This document shows, in pieces, positions 1 to 9,392 of a stretch of DNA of 64,000 bases (position 1 is the stretch's first letter; every line of letters begins with the position of its first letter). The notes below the pieces were generated by a model that saw only the letters and a program-made list of their open reading frames with translations, did no database searches and was not told the origin of the DNA. The position numbers were made by a program, and so were the translations under genes. This stretch comes from Bacteroidia bacterium (lineage in GTDB: Bacteria; Bacteroidota; Bacteroidia; NS11-12g; UBA9320): NCBI GenBank assembly GCA_020053795.1, contig JAGVMN010000004.1, positions 1 to 64,000 of the forward strand, in the 5' to 3' direction.

Positions 1-397
1 CTGATCTGCCAATTCGGGCATCAGAAAATTCAGTTGACCGGTGTTTTTGATGTTTTGTTTATCATCTCTGTTTGAAGGCTTTTCTCAAAATTTAGTAAAA
101 TCTTGCTGTTCGTTAGACACATTCATACAACTATATCCCAACCTGTCATTAGTCTTTAGTGTTTTTCAGGGTTGACTAAATAACTCAAGCCATAATAATA
201 CTTCACAAATTTTCACAACAAATGAGGATAGTTTTAGGTTAGAGATTCCGGGCAGAAAATTCAGGACGGTGAAAACACCCACCTTTGGCATAAAGGGTAT
301 TATTACATTTTAATCGGAAAATAAATGTTCACCAATCGGTTGGTATTCCGCAACCAACTAAAACCTACCCTGACGGAAATTTTATTTTCCAACCCCA

Positions 398-2539
398 TCA
401 CATCCTGTATTTCCTTTTCAGCTTTCCCACCCAAATTCCATTTCCGTATGAAGTCACATACAGGTGTTTGCCGTTGCTGCTAAAATCCAGGTCACGAATC
501 ATCAGTGCGGGGAGATTCTTTCCAACCTTAGCCCAAATGTTCATCGCTTTGTTTCTATAATACAATCCCGTATGGGTGCCAAGCCATATTTGGTCTTTGC
601 CGCCGCCATAAATCATCCTTTGTGCCCCCATGTTGGGCAATCCCTCGGAAATGTTATTCCAGTTTTGACCTCCGTCATCAGAATAATAAACGCGATGATT
701 ATCTCCCTTATCATCAAATCCTTCGAGGCAAACCCATATCTGAGAGCTGTCACCCGGCTTTGTCACCAAATCGGTGATATGACGCCATGCCAAAATGGGC
801 AGACGTCCGGAGATATCCACCCATTCGATTTTACCATCCCTTAATATTCCTCTGAACAATTTGTTCTTAAGTAACGCTCCGGTTTGCCAGGCGGGCTGAT
901 CTATGGCCATATAAAAAACTTTGCTGCTGTCAGGCAGGGTAACGATGGATACCGTATTGACCGCAAACTGTTTTCCATCCACTTTTTCCGATACATTGGT
1001 CCACCATTTCTCTCCTTCTTTTTTCCATAAGTGGTGCCAACCGGCATAAATAGTTCCAGGTTCAGAAGGGTCTTCAATCAATGGAAAAAAATACTTGTTC
1101 GTTACTTCCGGATTGCCTATTGGCAGCCAATTGGCCCCCTGAGTTTGAGAATTGTGCAAATAACTGTTCTGACTGATCATCCAGTTTTCGCCGGCTTTCC
1201 CCCATATCAAACAAGGCCCGCCATCTCCGTAAATGCGACTGACGTGTGTCCATCGTCCTTTTCTGTATATCATCGAACTCATATCTTGCGTTCCGGCCAG
1301 TAATATCCTCTTTTTCCCGGGTTGAACGGCAAGGCTGTAAAACTGGCTGATGGCTAAACCTCTCCCGTTCATGTCTATCCAGGTATTGGCCTTATCTTTG
1401 GTCAACGAAATACCCCCATCATTTCCTGTTACGACTGTCCCATCATCCAAAATAATCATTGTTCTGATGTCGTCGTGCATAAAATCCGGACTTCTCCAAA
1501 CCGGCTGAGAAGAAACTCGAAATGTCTTTCCATGATCGAGGCTCACAAAAGTCCAGACTGAACCAACATAAATAATGTTTGAGTCTCGGGGGTCAACACA
1601 TATTTCGGCATGATACTGATCGAGCCGCCCGAATATCGTGTTACTTGAAATGGGGTGCCAGGTTTTTCCCCGGTCTCTTGAAAGTCTGACATAGTTAGTA
1701 CTCTGTAGTTGATAGATGGCATAAAGATAATCCGGATTTTGAGGAGATACCGCAATGGCAATCCGGTTGATATCCTGTTGTATTTCGCCCGAGCCATCGC
1801 CAGAAATCAGGGATTCGTTTACCCGTTTCCAACTGTGGCCGGCATCGTATGAAATCATGAGATAATTGCCCGATGCATAGATTACCTGATCATCCAATGG
1901 ATGAAACAACAATTGTTTGAAATTGAATTTATCTGAATGCAAGGCCCTTTCCCATGTTCTGCCTGTGTCCCAACTCATCCATATTTTTTGCTCGCTAAGA
2001 GCCGCCCAAATATTTTTTTTCTTTTGGGCCCTTTTGGCTTTTACTAAAACTTCTTTTTCGCGGGGTTCAAAATTCAATCGTGTTTTTGTCCAGCTGCGTC
2101 CACCGTTTTTACTTTGGAGTAACCCATAGCCAAAATGGTTGTCCAGTAAGGTATTTCCTGTTGCAATTAGAATATCGTCTAAATTTTCAGGATTTACATC
2201 TATGTCGTTAACCCCAACAACAAAGTCACCTAATGGTAAATGCTTCCATGTTCTTCCCCAATTATCAGACCGAAAAAATCCACCCGAATTGCTTCCGGCA
2301 TATATTCTTTCAGATCCGGCTTTCATGAATAGATTTTCGATTCTACCCACTCCTGTTGCCGTTAAATTACCACTATCTACGTCCGGCACGGGTGTAGTAA
2401 AAGGTCCGAGTTGTTTCCATCTCAAATTGATGACAGATTGGCCAAATAAAAAAGCAGGAATAACCGAAAGCAATAAGATAAATGCCGCTTCATGAAAGGC
2501 CTTTCCGATGGTTCTTTCCATTTCCATTGAATTGTTCAA
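398..2539 (-). CDS. Secreted VPS10/sortilin-like or BNR-repeat beta-propeller protein
   Basis: 713-aa ORF with hydrophobic N-terminal segment and repeated Asp-box-like motifs (SDNWGRTW, SKNGGRSW, SWDTGRTW, SYDAGHSW, SRDRGKTW, SDDGGQNW). No clear T9SS tail. Confidence 0.85.
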   Translation of the reverse strand: MNNSMEMERTIGKAFHEAAFILLLSVIPAFLFGQSVINLRWKQLGPFTTPVPDVDSGNLTATGVGRIENLFMKAGSERIYAGSNSGGFFRSDNWGRTWKHLPLGDFVVGVNDIDVNPENLDDILIATGNTLLDNHFGYGLLQSKNGGRSWTKTRLNFEPREKEVLVKAKRAQKKKNIWAALSEQKIWMSWDTGRTWERALHSDKFNFKQLLFHPLDDQVIYASGNYLMISYDAGHSWKRVNESLISGDGSGEIQQDINRIAIAVSPQNPDYLYAIYQLQSTNYVRLSRDRGKTWHPISSNTIFGRLDQYHAEICVDPRDSNIIYVGSVWTFVSLDHGKTFRVSSQPVWRSPDFMHDDIRTMIILDDGTVVTGNDGGISLTKDKANTWIDMNGRGLAISQFYSLAVQPGKKRILLAGTQDMSSMIYRKGRWTHVSRIYGDGGPCLIWGKAGENWMISQNSYLHNSQTQGANWLPIGNPEVTNKYFFPLIEDPSEPGTIYAGWHHLWKKEGEKWWTNVSEKVDGKQFAVNTVSIVTLPDSSKVFYMAIDQPAWQTGALLKNKLFRGILRDGKIEWVDISGRLPILAWRHITDLVTKPGDSSQIWVCLEGFDDKGDNHRVYYSDDGGQNWNNISEGLPNMGAQRMIYGGGKDQIWLGTHTGLYYRNKAMNIWAKVGKNLPALMIRDLDFSSNGKHLYVTSYGNGIWVGKLKRKYRM

Positions 2540-2611
2540 AAAAAATCAGTTTTAAGAAACCAAATATATGCAATTACCATGATTTCTCTATACTAAGAAA
2601 TTTAATCGGCC

Positions 2612-3451
2612 TTAAGGTTTCACACCCCTGATCATCCTATGTTTGCCCTGCATATCCATTCGGGCTTCCAAAGATGTGAATCCCATTCCTTCAAGAAGTT
2701 TCAATGTAGGTTGGCAGAAGTCTTCATGAATCTCGAAATACAATCTAACACCATGTTTTCCATTGTTCATAGTTTCTTGGCCTATTGCCTTGTAGAAAAT
2801 CAGGGGATCATCGGACGGCACAAACAATGCAAGGTGAGGCTCATAATTTTTTACATTATTTGGTATGGTGTCTTTCCGGCTGTGCGGTATATAAGGTGGA
2901 TTACTCACTATTATGGTCTCTTCGCCATTCACAAAACCACCCTCAAAAACATTGTGTTGCACCCAATTTATTTTGTATTCGAAATGAAGAATTTCCTCAT
3001 TTCTCTTTGCCACAGTAAGTGCCGGTTTAGAAATGTCTAAACCTGTGATTCTACTGTTTCTCCGATTCGAAAAGATGGCAATGGCTATACATCCGCTTCC
3101 GCAACAGATATCGGAAATAACCTCTGTGTCACAGGTCTCGTCAAGTATCCATTTTACCAATTGTTCGGTTTCCGGGCGTGGAATCAAAACGCATTCATTT
3201 ACATTCAATTCTAAACCATAAAACCACGACTTGCCCAAAATATATTGAACAGGTTCGTGCAGTTTAAGCCGCTTCATCGCAACCATAAGAGCTTCAAATT
3301 TCACTGCCTCATCCATTCTTAACACCTGTTGCGTTCTGTTCATTTTTAGATAGTATTGAACCAAGTGGGTGAAAATTGCTTCGATTTCATTATCCGGATA
3401 AATCGCCCCAAGTTCTTCTTTGTATAGATTTTTGACGGTTCTTAATTTCAT
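2612..3451 (-). CDS. prmC: Peptide chain release factor N5-glutamine methyltransferase
   Basis: NPPYIP catalytic motif, SAM-binding DICCGSGCIAIAI, PRPETE motif. The ORF extends to 3493, but the internal Met (MKLRTVKNLY) at 3451 fits family length and the promoter position. Confidence 0.93.
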   Translation of the reverse strand: MKLRTVKNLYKEELGAIYPDNEIEAIFTHLVQYYLKMNRTQQVLRMDEAVKFEALMVAMKRLKLHEPVQYILGKSWFYGLELNVNECVLIPRPETEQLVKWILDETCDTEVISDICCGSGCIAIAIFSNRRNSRITGLDISKPALTVAKRNEEILHFEYKINWVQHNVFEGGFVNGEETIIVSNPPYIPHSRKDTIPNNVKNYEPHLALFVPSDDPLIFYKAIGQETMNNGKHGVRLYFEIHEDFCQPTLKLLEGMGFTSLEARMDMQGKHRMIRGVKP

Positions 3452-3463
3452 AAATGCCGACTC

Positions 3464-3494
3464 CAAAAATAATGTATTTTTGAACCATGCCAAA
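3464..3494 (-). promoter_or_regulatory. Bacteroidota sigma-A-type promoter for prmC: TTTG-N19-TATTTTTG
   Basis: On the minus strand, TTTG (3494-3491), 19-nt spacer, TATTTTTG (3471-3464); matches TTTG/TAnnTTTG consensus, about 12 nt from the prmC start. Confidence 0.55.
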
Positions 3495-4557
3495 CGCTAA
3501 TCTCCTTATGCTAAGATGTATGAATCTTTCTAAGAATGGATATGGTCTTGTGGCACCTAATCCAATGGTGGGAGCAGTCATATTTCATAAAGAGACCAAC
3601 AAAATTATTGGCGAAGGGTACCATAAATATTATGGCGGAATGCATGCGGAGAAGGAGGCCATAGCAAATGTCAGCGATAAATCCCTGCTGAAGGACTGCA
3701 CGATGTTTGTCAACCTTGAACCTTGTACACATCATGGCAAAACACCGCCTTGTACAGACCTGATCATTGAGAGCAACATTAGAAGAATAGTTGTGGCCGC
3801 ATTAGACCCAAATCCATTAGTGAGCGGTAAGGGCATTAAAAAGTTAAAAGCAGCCGGGATAAAGGTTGAGGTTGGACTTCTCGAGAAAGAAGCCCGCTAT
3901 CTAAACCGGTCATTTTACATTTTCCATCAGGAACAACGTCCTTATTATATTCTGAAATGGGCACAGTCACTTAACGGGAAAATGGGGAAAACAGAATATG
4001 AACCCCGGGAAAACAAAAGTGTCAGCGGAATTTTATCCTGGAAATTGTCGCACAAATGGCGTACTGAAAATCAGGCCATTTTAGTTGGCGTACAAACGGT
4101 CATAACTGATAATCCGAGCCTCAACGCCAGACTTCACCCCGGCAACAATCCCGTCATTTTGGTACTTGACCCCAATCTTAGAACTCCTGAGAGGGCAAAT
4201 ATTTTCGCTACCGGCTCAAAAGTCGTTATCTTTAACAAGACAAGAGATGAAACAATAGGCAACATCTTCTACAAAAAAATATCATTTGACGATAATTGGA
4301 CGAAACACCTGAGTCAGTCGCTTTTCGAAATGAACATTCAAAGTGTTTTGGTAGAAGGCGGCCCTATAACTTTGAATAAGTTTATTGAAAAAGGGCTTTG
4401 GGACGAGGCAAGAATTTTTCAATCGGATTTGTTTTTAGATTGGGATTTGGAAGCTCCACACATTCCAGGCAAATTATTGAGACAAGAAAGAATTGGAAGC
4501 GACTTGTACATTCAAACCTACCCTAATCATGAGCATTCCTACTTTGAGAGCAAATAA
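3487..4557 (+). CDS. ribD: Bifunctional diaminohydroxyphosphoribosylaminopyrimidine deaminase / 5-amino-6-(5-phosphoribosylamino)uracil reductase
   Basis: Deaminase motifs HAEKEAI and EPCTHHGKTPPC, APNPMVGAVI, and a C-terminal reductase domain (VLVEGGPITLNKFIE). Confidence 0.95.
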   Translation: MPNANLLMLRCMNLSKNGYGLVAPNPMVGAVIFHKETNKIIGEGYHKYYGGMHAEKEAIANVSDKSLLKDCTMFVNLEPCTHHGKTPPCTDLIIESNIRRIVVAALDPNPLVSGKGIKKLKAAGIKVEVGLLEKEARYLNRSFYIFHQEQRPYYILKWAQSLNGKMGKTEYEPRENKSVSGILSWKLSHKWRTENQAILVGVQTVITDNPSLNARLHPGNNPVILVLDPNLRTPERANIFATGSKVVIFNKTRDETIGNIFYKKISFDDNWTKHLSQSLFEMNIQSVLVEGGPITLNKFIEKGLWDEARIFQSDLFLDWDLEAPHIPGKLLRQERIGSDLYIQTYPNHEHSYFESK

Positions 4558-4632
4558 CCATAAACAATTACCGGGCAGGCATCGGACAAATTAGCATCGG
4601 ATACATTTCATTGAATAACCAAGTACTTCACT

Positions 4633-5241
4633 TTGGCTGAAAAATATAAGACAATTGCGGCACAAACTGCTTCTGAATGCAGAGAACGAAACAGCAGGTT
4701 TCTCGGATTTGCCTATCCTGTCTGTGAAGAAGGACAGATTAAATCAATCATTCATGATCTAAAATCAAAATATCCTGACGCTACTCACGACTGTTTTGCA
4801 TGGGTGTTGGGCAGCGAGGCTTCAAAATATAGAACATTTGATGATGGTGAACCATTGAATTCAGCCGGAAAACCCATTTTACGGCAGATTCATTCACTGG
4901 GATTGACAAACGTTTTAGTGGTGGTTGTCAGATATTTTGGGGGCAAGAAACTCGGAATCCCCGGATTGATTCAAAATTATGGGTTAGCGGCCAAAATGGC
5001 ATTAGAACAAGCCGTGATCATTGAAAAACAGGTAAAACAAATATTCTCGATTTATTCAAATAAAGAAGAATCCCATAAAGTTTATGAACTTGCACGCCGC
5101 CTGGGTGTTGAGATAGTAAGCAAAGATTCAAACGGAAATATGACTTTTGAAATGAAAGTTGATATTGAAATGTTGGATCAGTTTGTGCACCTTTGTTCAA
5201 AATATCCTAATTTAGTGGTCGAATACCAAAGAACGGAATGA
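4633..5241 (+). CDS. YigZ/IMPACT family protein (TTG start)
   Basis: SRFLGFAYPV...ATHDCFAWVLG...DDGEPLNSAGKPIL...VVVVRYFGGKKLGIPGLIQNYG. Confidence 0.93.
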   Translation: MAEKYKTIAAQTASECRERNSRFLGFAYPVCEEGQIKSIIHDLKSKYPDATHDCFAWVLGSEASKYRTFDDGEPLNSAGKPILRQIHSLGLTNVLVVVVRYFGGKKLGIPGLIQNYGLAAKMALEQAVIIEKQVKQIFSIYSNKEESHKVYELARRLGVEIVSKDSNGNMTFEMKVDIEMLDQFVHLCSKYPNLVVEYQRTE

Positions 5242-6974
5242 AAAACCTATTGGCAATATTGATTTTGTGGTTGAACTGCAATCCGTCTGGACTTGGTCAG
5301 AATTTTGAACGACCCATCAATATTCCTGAAAAGGGCTACACAGCTGAGATGTGTTTCGAAACTGCCACGCTCAAGGATTTGGATGCCATCAAAAACTTCA
5401 TTATTTCAAAAAATGATTTTCTTGAAAATCCTGCCCATAAGATTATTTTGACAGATACCAAAGTAAGTCCGATAGGAAAGCATTATATTTTTAATCACTT
5501 TGTCAACGGCATTCCGGTTAACAACTCTTCAGTCAGAATTTGTGTAGGCCCCCAAAATAATTTGGTAGCAGCCAGTTTCAATCTGATACCTGTAGATGCC
5601 AATAAATACTTAACTGCCCCTCAGGGTAACGTTATATTTTATCATCATGGAATCACTGCTTTGGCCCATAGAAGGGAATTTAGAAGAGGCCTTGGACATT
5701 ATGAGAGTTTTATTTCGCTTGAAGGTGACACCCTTTTGATGCAGGACCGCAAATTGCATTTATACAATAAAGATACCATCGCAAAGGCCAAGGTATTTTT
5801 ACCAAACCCGCTTCAGTCGGCAAAATTGAGTTACGGAATTCCTTATGTTGACAGTGGCGATATTGATGTTCAGGTTCTTAGAGAAGAGTTAAAGGAAGTA
5901 ATGATTCCCGCAAGATTCCAAAATGACACTTTCTTTTTGGGCACTTCACTGTATTCTAATGGCGAAGTTTACAACCCGAAAACAATACCTGCCTTTTCTT
6001 TGAATGATACTTTTTATTTCAACAGAAGTCAGAATATGTTTGAAGATGTAAATGCATTTTATCATGTATATTCAATGAGTGAGTATATCAGAACATTGGG
6101 CTTTTCAGATTTACTTGATACTTTAGTGATAGATGCCCATGCCGGAGAGACCGACAATTCGGCCTTCGATCCCTTTGCAACCCCTCGTACATTGGAGTTT
6201 GGACTTGGCTGTGTTGATGATGCCGAAGACGGGCAAGTAGTGGTACATGAATTTGCCCATAGCTTTTCGAATGCCGCTTCAGAAAAGACAGTTGAGGGGT
6301 CACAAAGAGAGTCAATGGAAGAAGGCACTGCCGATTATTTTTCCGTATCTTACAGTCGCCAATTTACTGATTTTAACTGGGATCGTATATTTTCATGGGA
6401 CGGGCACAACGAATGTTGGGAGGGATTTTCGGCCAAATCAAAAAAACGATACCCTGAAAATATTAAGAATATTCCGAATAACGATAGGGAGATTTGGTCA
6501 ACCGCACTCATGTGTATTTATGAACAACTTGGCAAGGCTGTAACAGACAGTTTGGTGCTGATCAATTTATATTTGCAGGCCCCCAATACTACTATGCCCC
6601 AGATGGCTCTGGTCATGTTGAAAGTGGATACGGTTATGTGGAATGCGGATCATGCCGGTTTGATTTATAATTGCTTTGTTGAACGCGGCATTTTAGCTTT
6701 TGGAAACAGTGTCGACAATAAAATCAAAGAAGAACTTTTTAGTATTCTTAATTCAGGAGCCTTCGCCTCGGGGACCGATGCTATGCAAATAAAAACTAAT
6801 TCTGAAAACGTTTTTTCTACGGCTGTTTATTCTGTCTCTGGACAATTGATTCAACGCTTTGATAACATCAAAAATACCATCAGCATTTCACCCGAATATT
6901 TCAGTTCCGGTGTTTACATTCTGGAGTTGCGGCAAAACGGCAAAAACTATCATTATAAATTCAGCAAATGGTAA
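5238..6974 (+). CDS. Secreted MA-clan (M4/M36-like) zinc metallopeptidase with T9SS C-terminal sorting domain
   Basis: HEFAH zinc motif, downstream EEGTADYF, FTP-like N-terminal propeptide region, C-terminal VYSVSGQLIQRFDN...SSGVYILELRQNGKNYHYKFSKW. Confidence 0.8.
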   Translation: MKNLLAILILWLNCNPSGLGQNFERPINIPEKGYTAEMCFETATLKDLDAIKNFIISKNDFLENPAHKIILTDTKVSPIGKHYIFNHFVNGIPVNNSSVRICVGPQNNLVAASFNLIPVDANKYLTAPQGNVIFYHHGITALAHRREFRRGLGHYESFISLEGDTLLMQDRKLHLYNKDTIAKAKVFLPNPLQSAKLSYGIPYVDSGDIDVQVLREELKEVMIPARFQNDTFFLGTSLYSNGEVYNPKTIPAFSLNDTFYFNRSQNMFEDVNAFYHVYSMSEYIRTLGFSDLLDTLVIDAHAGETDNSAFDPFATPRTLEFGLGCVDDAEDGQVVVHEFAHSFSNAASEKTVEGSQRESMEEGTADYFSVSYSRQFTDFNWDRIFSWDGHNECWEGFSAKSKKRYPENIKNIPNNDREIWSTALMCIYEQLGKAVTDSLVLINLYLQAPNTTMPQMALVMLKVDTVMWNADHAGLIYNCFVERGILAFGNSVDNKIKEELFSILNSGAFASGTDAMQIKTNSENVFSTAVYSVSGQLIQRFDNIKNTISISPEYFSSGVYILELRQNGKNYHYKFSKW

Positions 6975-7228
6975 GTACTTCCATCCATTGGGAGGAAAAG
7001 GACAATCAACTGATAAAGACTTTTGTATTCAAGAATTTTACCGAAGCCATAAATTTCATACAACTGGCCTCTTTTAAAATTGAAAAAATCAATCATCACC
7101 CGGAATGGACGAATATCTATAACAAGGTGATTGTAAAGATTTGCACCCACAGTGCCGGAAATACAATCACCTCCAAAGACCGTGAACTGGCCATAACATT
7201 GGACAAGCTGGCAAAAAATTGCATCTGA
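6968..7228 (+). CDS. 4a-hydroxytetrahydrobiopterin dehydratase (pterin-4a-carbinolamine dehydratase)
   Basis: 86-aa ORF with NHHPEWTNIYNKVIVKICTHSAGNTITSKDRELA signature; 7-nt overlap with the upstream gene. Confidence 0.88.
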   Translation: MVSTSIHWEEKDNQLIKTFVFKNFTEAINFIQLASFKIEKINHHPEWTNIYNKVIVKICTHSAGNTITSKDRELAITLDKLAKNCI

Positions 7229-7311
7229 ATTCTTCTCTTCGGAACTCCAACAATACCTTAAACGGTTAGGCGATTTTTAGCTTTGTAAATTATTTACATT
7301 ACGCAAAAATA

Positions 7312-8100
7312 GTGAGCAAAGCATTAGGTAACAATCCCGGAAGGGACTGGGAGATATTTTATAAAGAGAACGAGTTGAACTGGGAGAATAAGGAGTACTA
7401 TACAGAAAAATACATGCATTCATTTTTGAAAAGTGAATGGATGCACAGCCTTATTGCTCATTTGAAGCCAGGACAAAAGGTGTTGGAAGCCGGCTGCGGT
7501 ACCGGTCTTTTTTCAATAGCCCTGGCCTACGCGGGATATGAAGTGACAGCTATTGACTATAACGAAGCGGCAATTGAATTGTCACAAAACAACTTAGATT
7601 TATTCAACAGCCAATCCGAAAAAAAACTGAAAATTGATTTTAGCCAGGGTGATTTATTAAATCTTGAATTTCAAAACAACACATTTAACATGGTTTTTAA
7701 TCAGGCTGTGTTGGAATACTTCACCGATGACGACAACTTCGACAAGGCGATATCAGAAATGCATAGAGTTACTGTCGCTGGAGGTACGGTTGTCGCTATC
7801 GTTCAAAATACGCGTAATCCCATACGCCCACTATGGAACTTAATGGGGCTCCAATTTTACATTAATCAGCCCAATGTAAGACTGATTCACCGACAGGTGC
7901 TGCAAAAGTATTTTTCAAGGTACTTCAAAATAGTATCAATTGATGGACTTCTTCCCTGGAAAGCAGTTTTTATGGCACCAAAGAAATTCCATAAAGTAAC
8001 CTATTACTTAAATAGATTTTTTGAGAAATTTGTTCCGCAGCCAAAAGTACTTCGATCTAAAATTGGCATTCAGTTGGTGGTTGTCGGATTGAAGGGTTAA
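7312..8100 (+). CDS. Class I SAM-dependent methyltransferase (GTG start)
   Basis: VLEAGCGTGLFSIALA motif I plus downstream methyltransferase motifs; TAnnTTTG (TAGCTTTG) at 7278-7285. Confidence 0.85.
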   Translation: MSKALGNNPGRDWEIFYKENELNWENKEYYTEKYMHSFLKSEWMHSLIAHLKPGQKVLEAGCGTGLFSIALAYAGYEVTAIDYNEAAIELSQNNLDLFNSQSEKKLKIDFSQGDLLNLEFQNNTFNMVFNQAVLEYFTDDDNFDKAISEMHRVTVAGGTVVAIVQNTRNPIRPLWNLMGLQFYINQPNVRLIHRQVLQKYFSRYFKIVSIDGLLPWKAVFMAPKKFHKVTYYLNRFFEKFVPQPKVLRSKIGIQLVVVGLKG

Positions 8101-8402
8101 GGTTGATATGGTTCTTGATAAGTTAAGGTGCGAATTTTCGTTTTTGGATGCCTGAAAAAATATTGGGTGTTCAGCCAGAGAATCGGGCTACGCCATTACA
8201 TTGTGTTTACTTTTCAAACATGTCCACTTTGTTGTATCGGGTAAATTCTCCGACCATTTATTCCCCATTCATGTATTCTGTACATTCAAAATACCGTTTT
8301 TTTCGCATCCATTAACAATTGGACACATTCAGATGATTGCCTTTTGCCAAAAGAATTCATCAATAACCAATACTGAATAAATTCTGCTACAGTCACCTTT
8401 GT

Positions 8403-8750
8403 TTTCTTGTTTTGAACTGATTTAATTCCACAATTCTGAAGCTTAATTGTTGCGATATGGGGTGATTGAGAGGAATTTGAAGGTCCCCTTTCTTGTTTTG
8501 TAATTGGGGAAAGCTTCATTGAACTCCTCAACTCCAACAGGATAAATACCGATATGTTTCTTGTAACCCGCAAAGTATATCGGGTAAGTCCCTTTGAGCG
8601 TAAAGGTGGGAATATCGTAACTGATTTTTTCTTCAGCACTTGGAGCAGCCTTCTTTATGGTTACTCTTATTTGTTCTGGTCTGCGTTTCTTTTGGAAACC
8701 CAGCGATGTATTCATCAATATCTTTGGCCGGAGTGGTCTTCATAAGGAAA
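8403..8750 (-). pseudogene. DUF1801-family gene, frameshifted (copy A)
   Basis: Minus strand reads MKTTPAKDIDEYIAGFPKETQT, then (after a 5-nt deletion relative to copy B) EQIRVTIKKAAPSAEEKISYDIPTFTLKGTYPIYFAGYKKHIGIYPVG...KTRKGTFKF, then a 1-nt shift to PLNHPISQQLSFRIVELNQFKTRK. Confidence 0.75.
8649..8747. repeat. Direct repeat copy A flanking the XRE/DUF4411 cassette
   Basis: 99 bp aligning to 10638-10741 with about 13 hand-counted mismatches and one 5-nt gap. Confidence 0.85.
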
Positions 8751-8868
8751 AAATAGTGATCAATGGAAAAGTAAATTGCTTTTCAACAGGCATTCCTTAC
8801 AAACCACAAATAGAACTGTCCTCAGTTTTGACTGATAAGCGTACCTTATTTTTTCAATTGTGGACTTT

Positions 8869-9390
8869 TTATTTCTTTCGCTCCATTCTTAATCCTCGTT
8901 CCATTAGGAAATCATTTATGTCAATGCATTTTACACCATTCTTAATAGCAACAGCAGGAATTTTGTTGTGTTTCGCTTTGTTCTCATTGGTTATCAGAAC
9001 AGAGTTATGAACCTTACAATATCCGATTAGGTAAGGGTCAGCTTCTTCTTTTCCTTCCGCTTGCTTCTTCGCATCAAAAAATCCCGTACTGAATTCTTCA
9101 TTTACAATTGGAATTGCAGCATTGATACTTGCTCCGTCAGTTTTTACTACAAAATGTTTTTTCCATTTCTTAACCCAGTTTTTTAAAAAATCTTGTTTGC
9201 CTTCATAACTGTTTATTTCATCTTCAACAAAATCTATTGTTCTGAAAGTGCCTTGTGCGATCAAGTCTTCAATTTCATCCCAAATTGCTTTGAACACAGG
9301 GTTGTCATACTTGAACAAATATTCAAGATTGATTAGGCCGTTCGTGTCAATGACATAAATTGTCTGTCCAGGGGTGAAATCTAATTGCAT
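8869..9390 (-). CDS. DUF4411 family PIN-like domain protein, putative toxin
   Basis: YVIDTNGLINLE N-terminal acidic motif, KEEADPYLIGYCKVHNSVLITNENKAK; begins 2 nt after the stop of the XRE/ImmA gene. Confidence 0.85.
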   Translation of the reverse strand: MQLDFTPGQTIYVIDTNGLINLEYLFKYDNPVFKAIWDEIEDLIAQGTFRTIDFVEDEINSYEGKQDFLKNWVKKWKKHFVVKTDGASINAAIPIVNEEFSTGFFDAKKQAEGKEEADPYLIGYCKVHNSVLITNENKAKHNKIPAVAIKNGVKCIDINDFLMERGLRMERKK

Positions 9391-9392
9391 TA

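Noticed and set aside
464-844. Plus-strand ORFs inside 398-2539, and the many other 60-130 aa ORFs overlapping well-supported genes
   Set aside because: Antisense or out-of-frame shadows of genes with clear family signatures; no motifs of their own.
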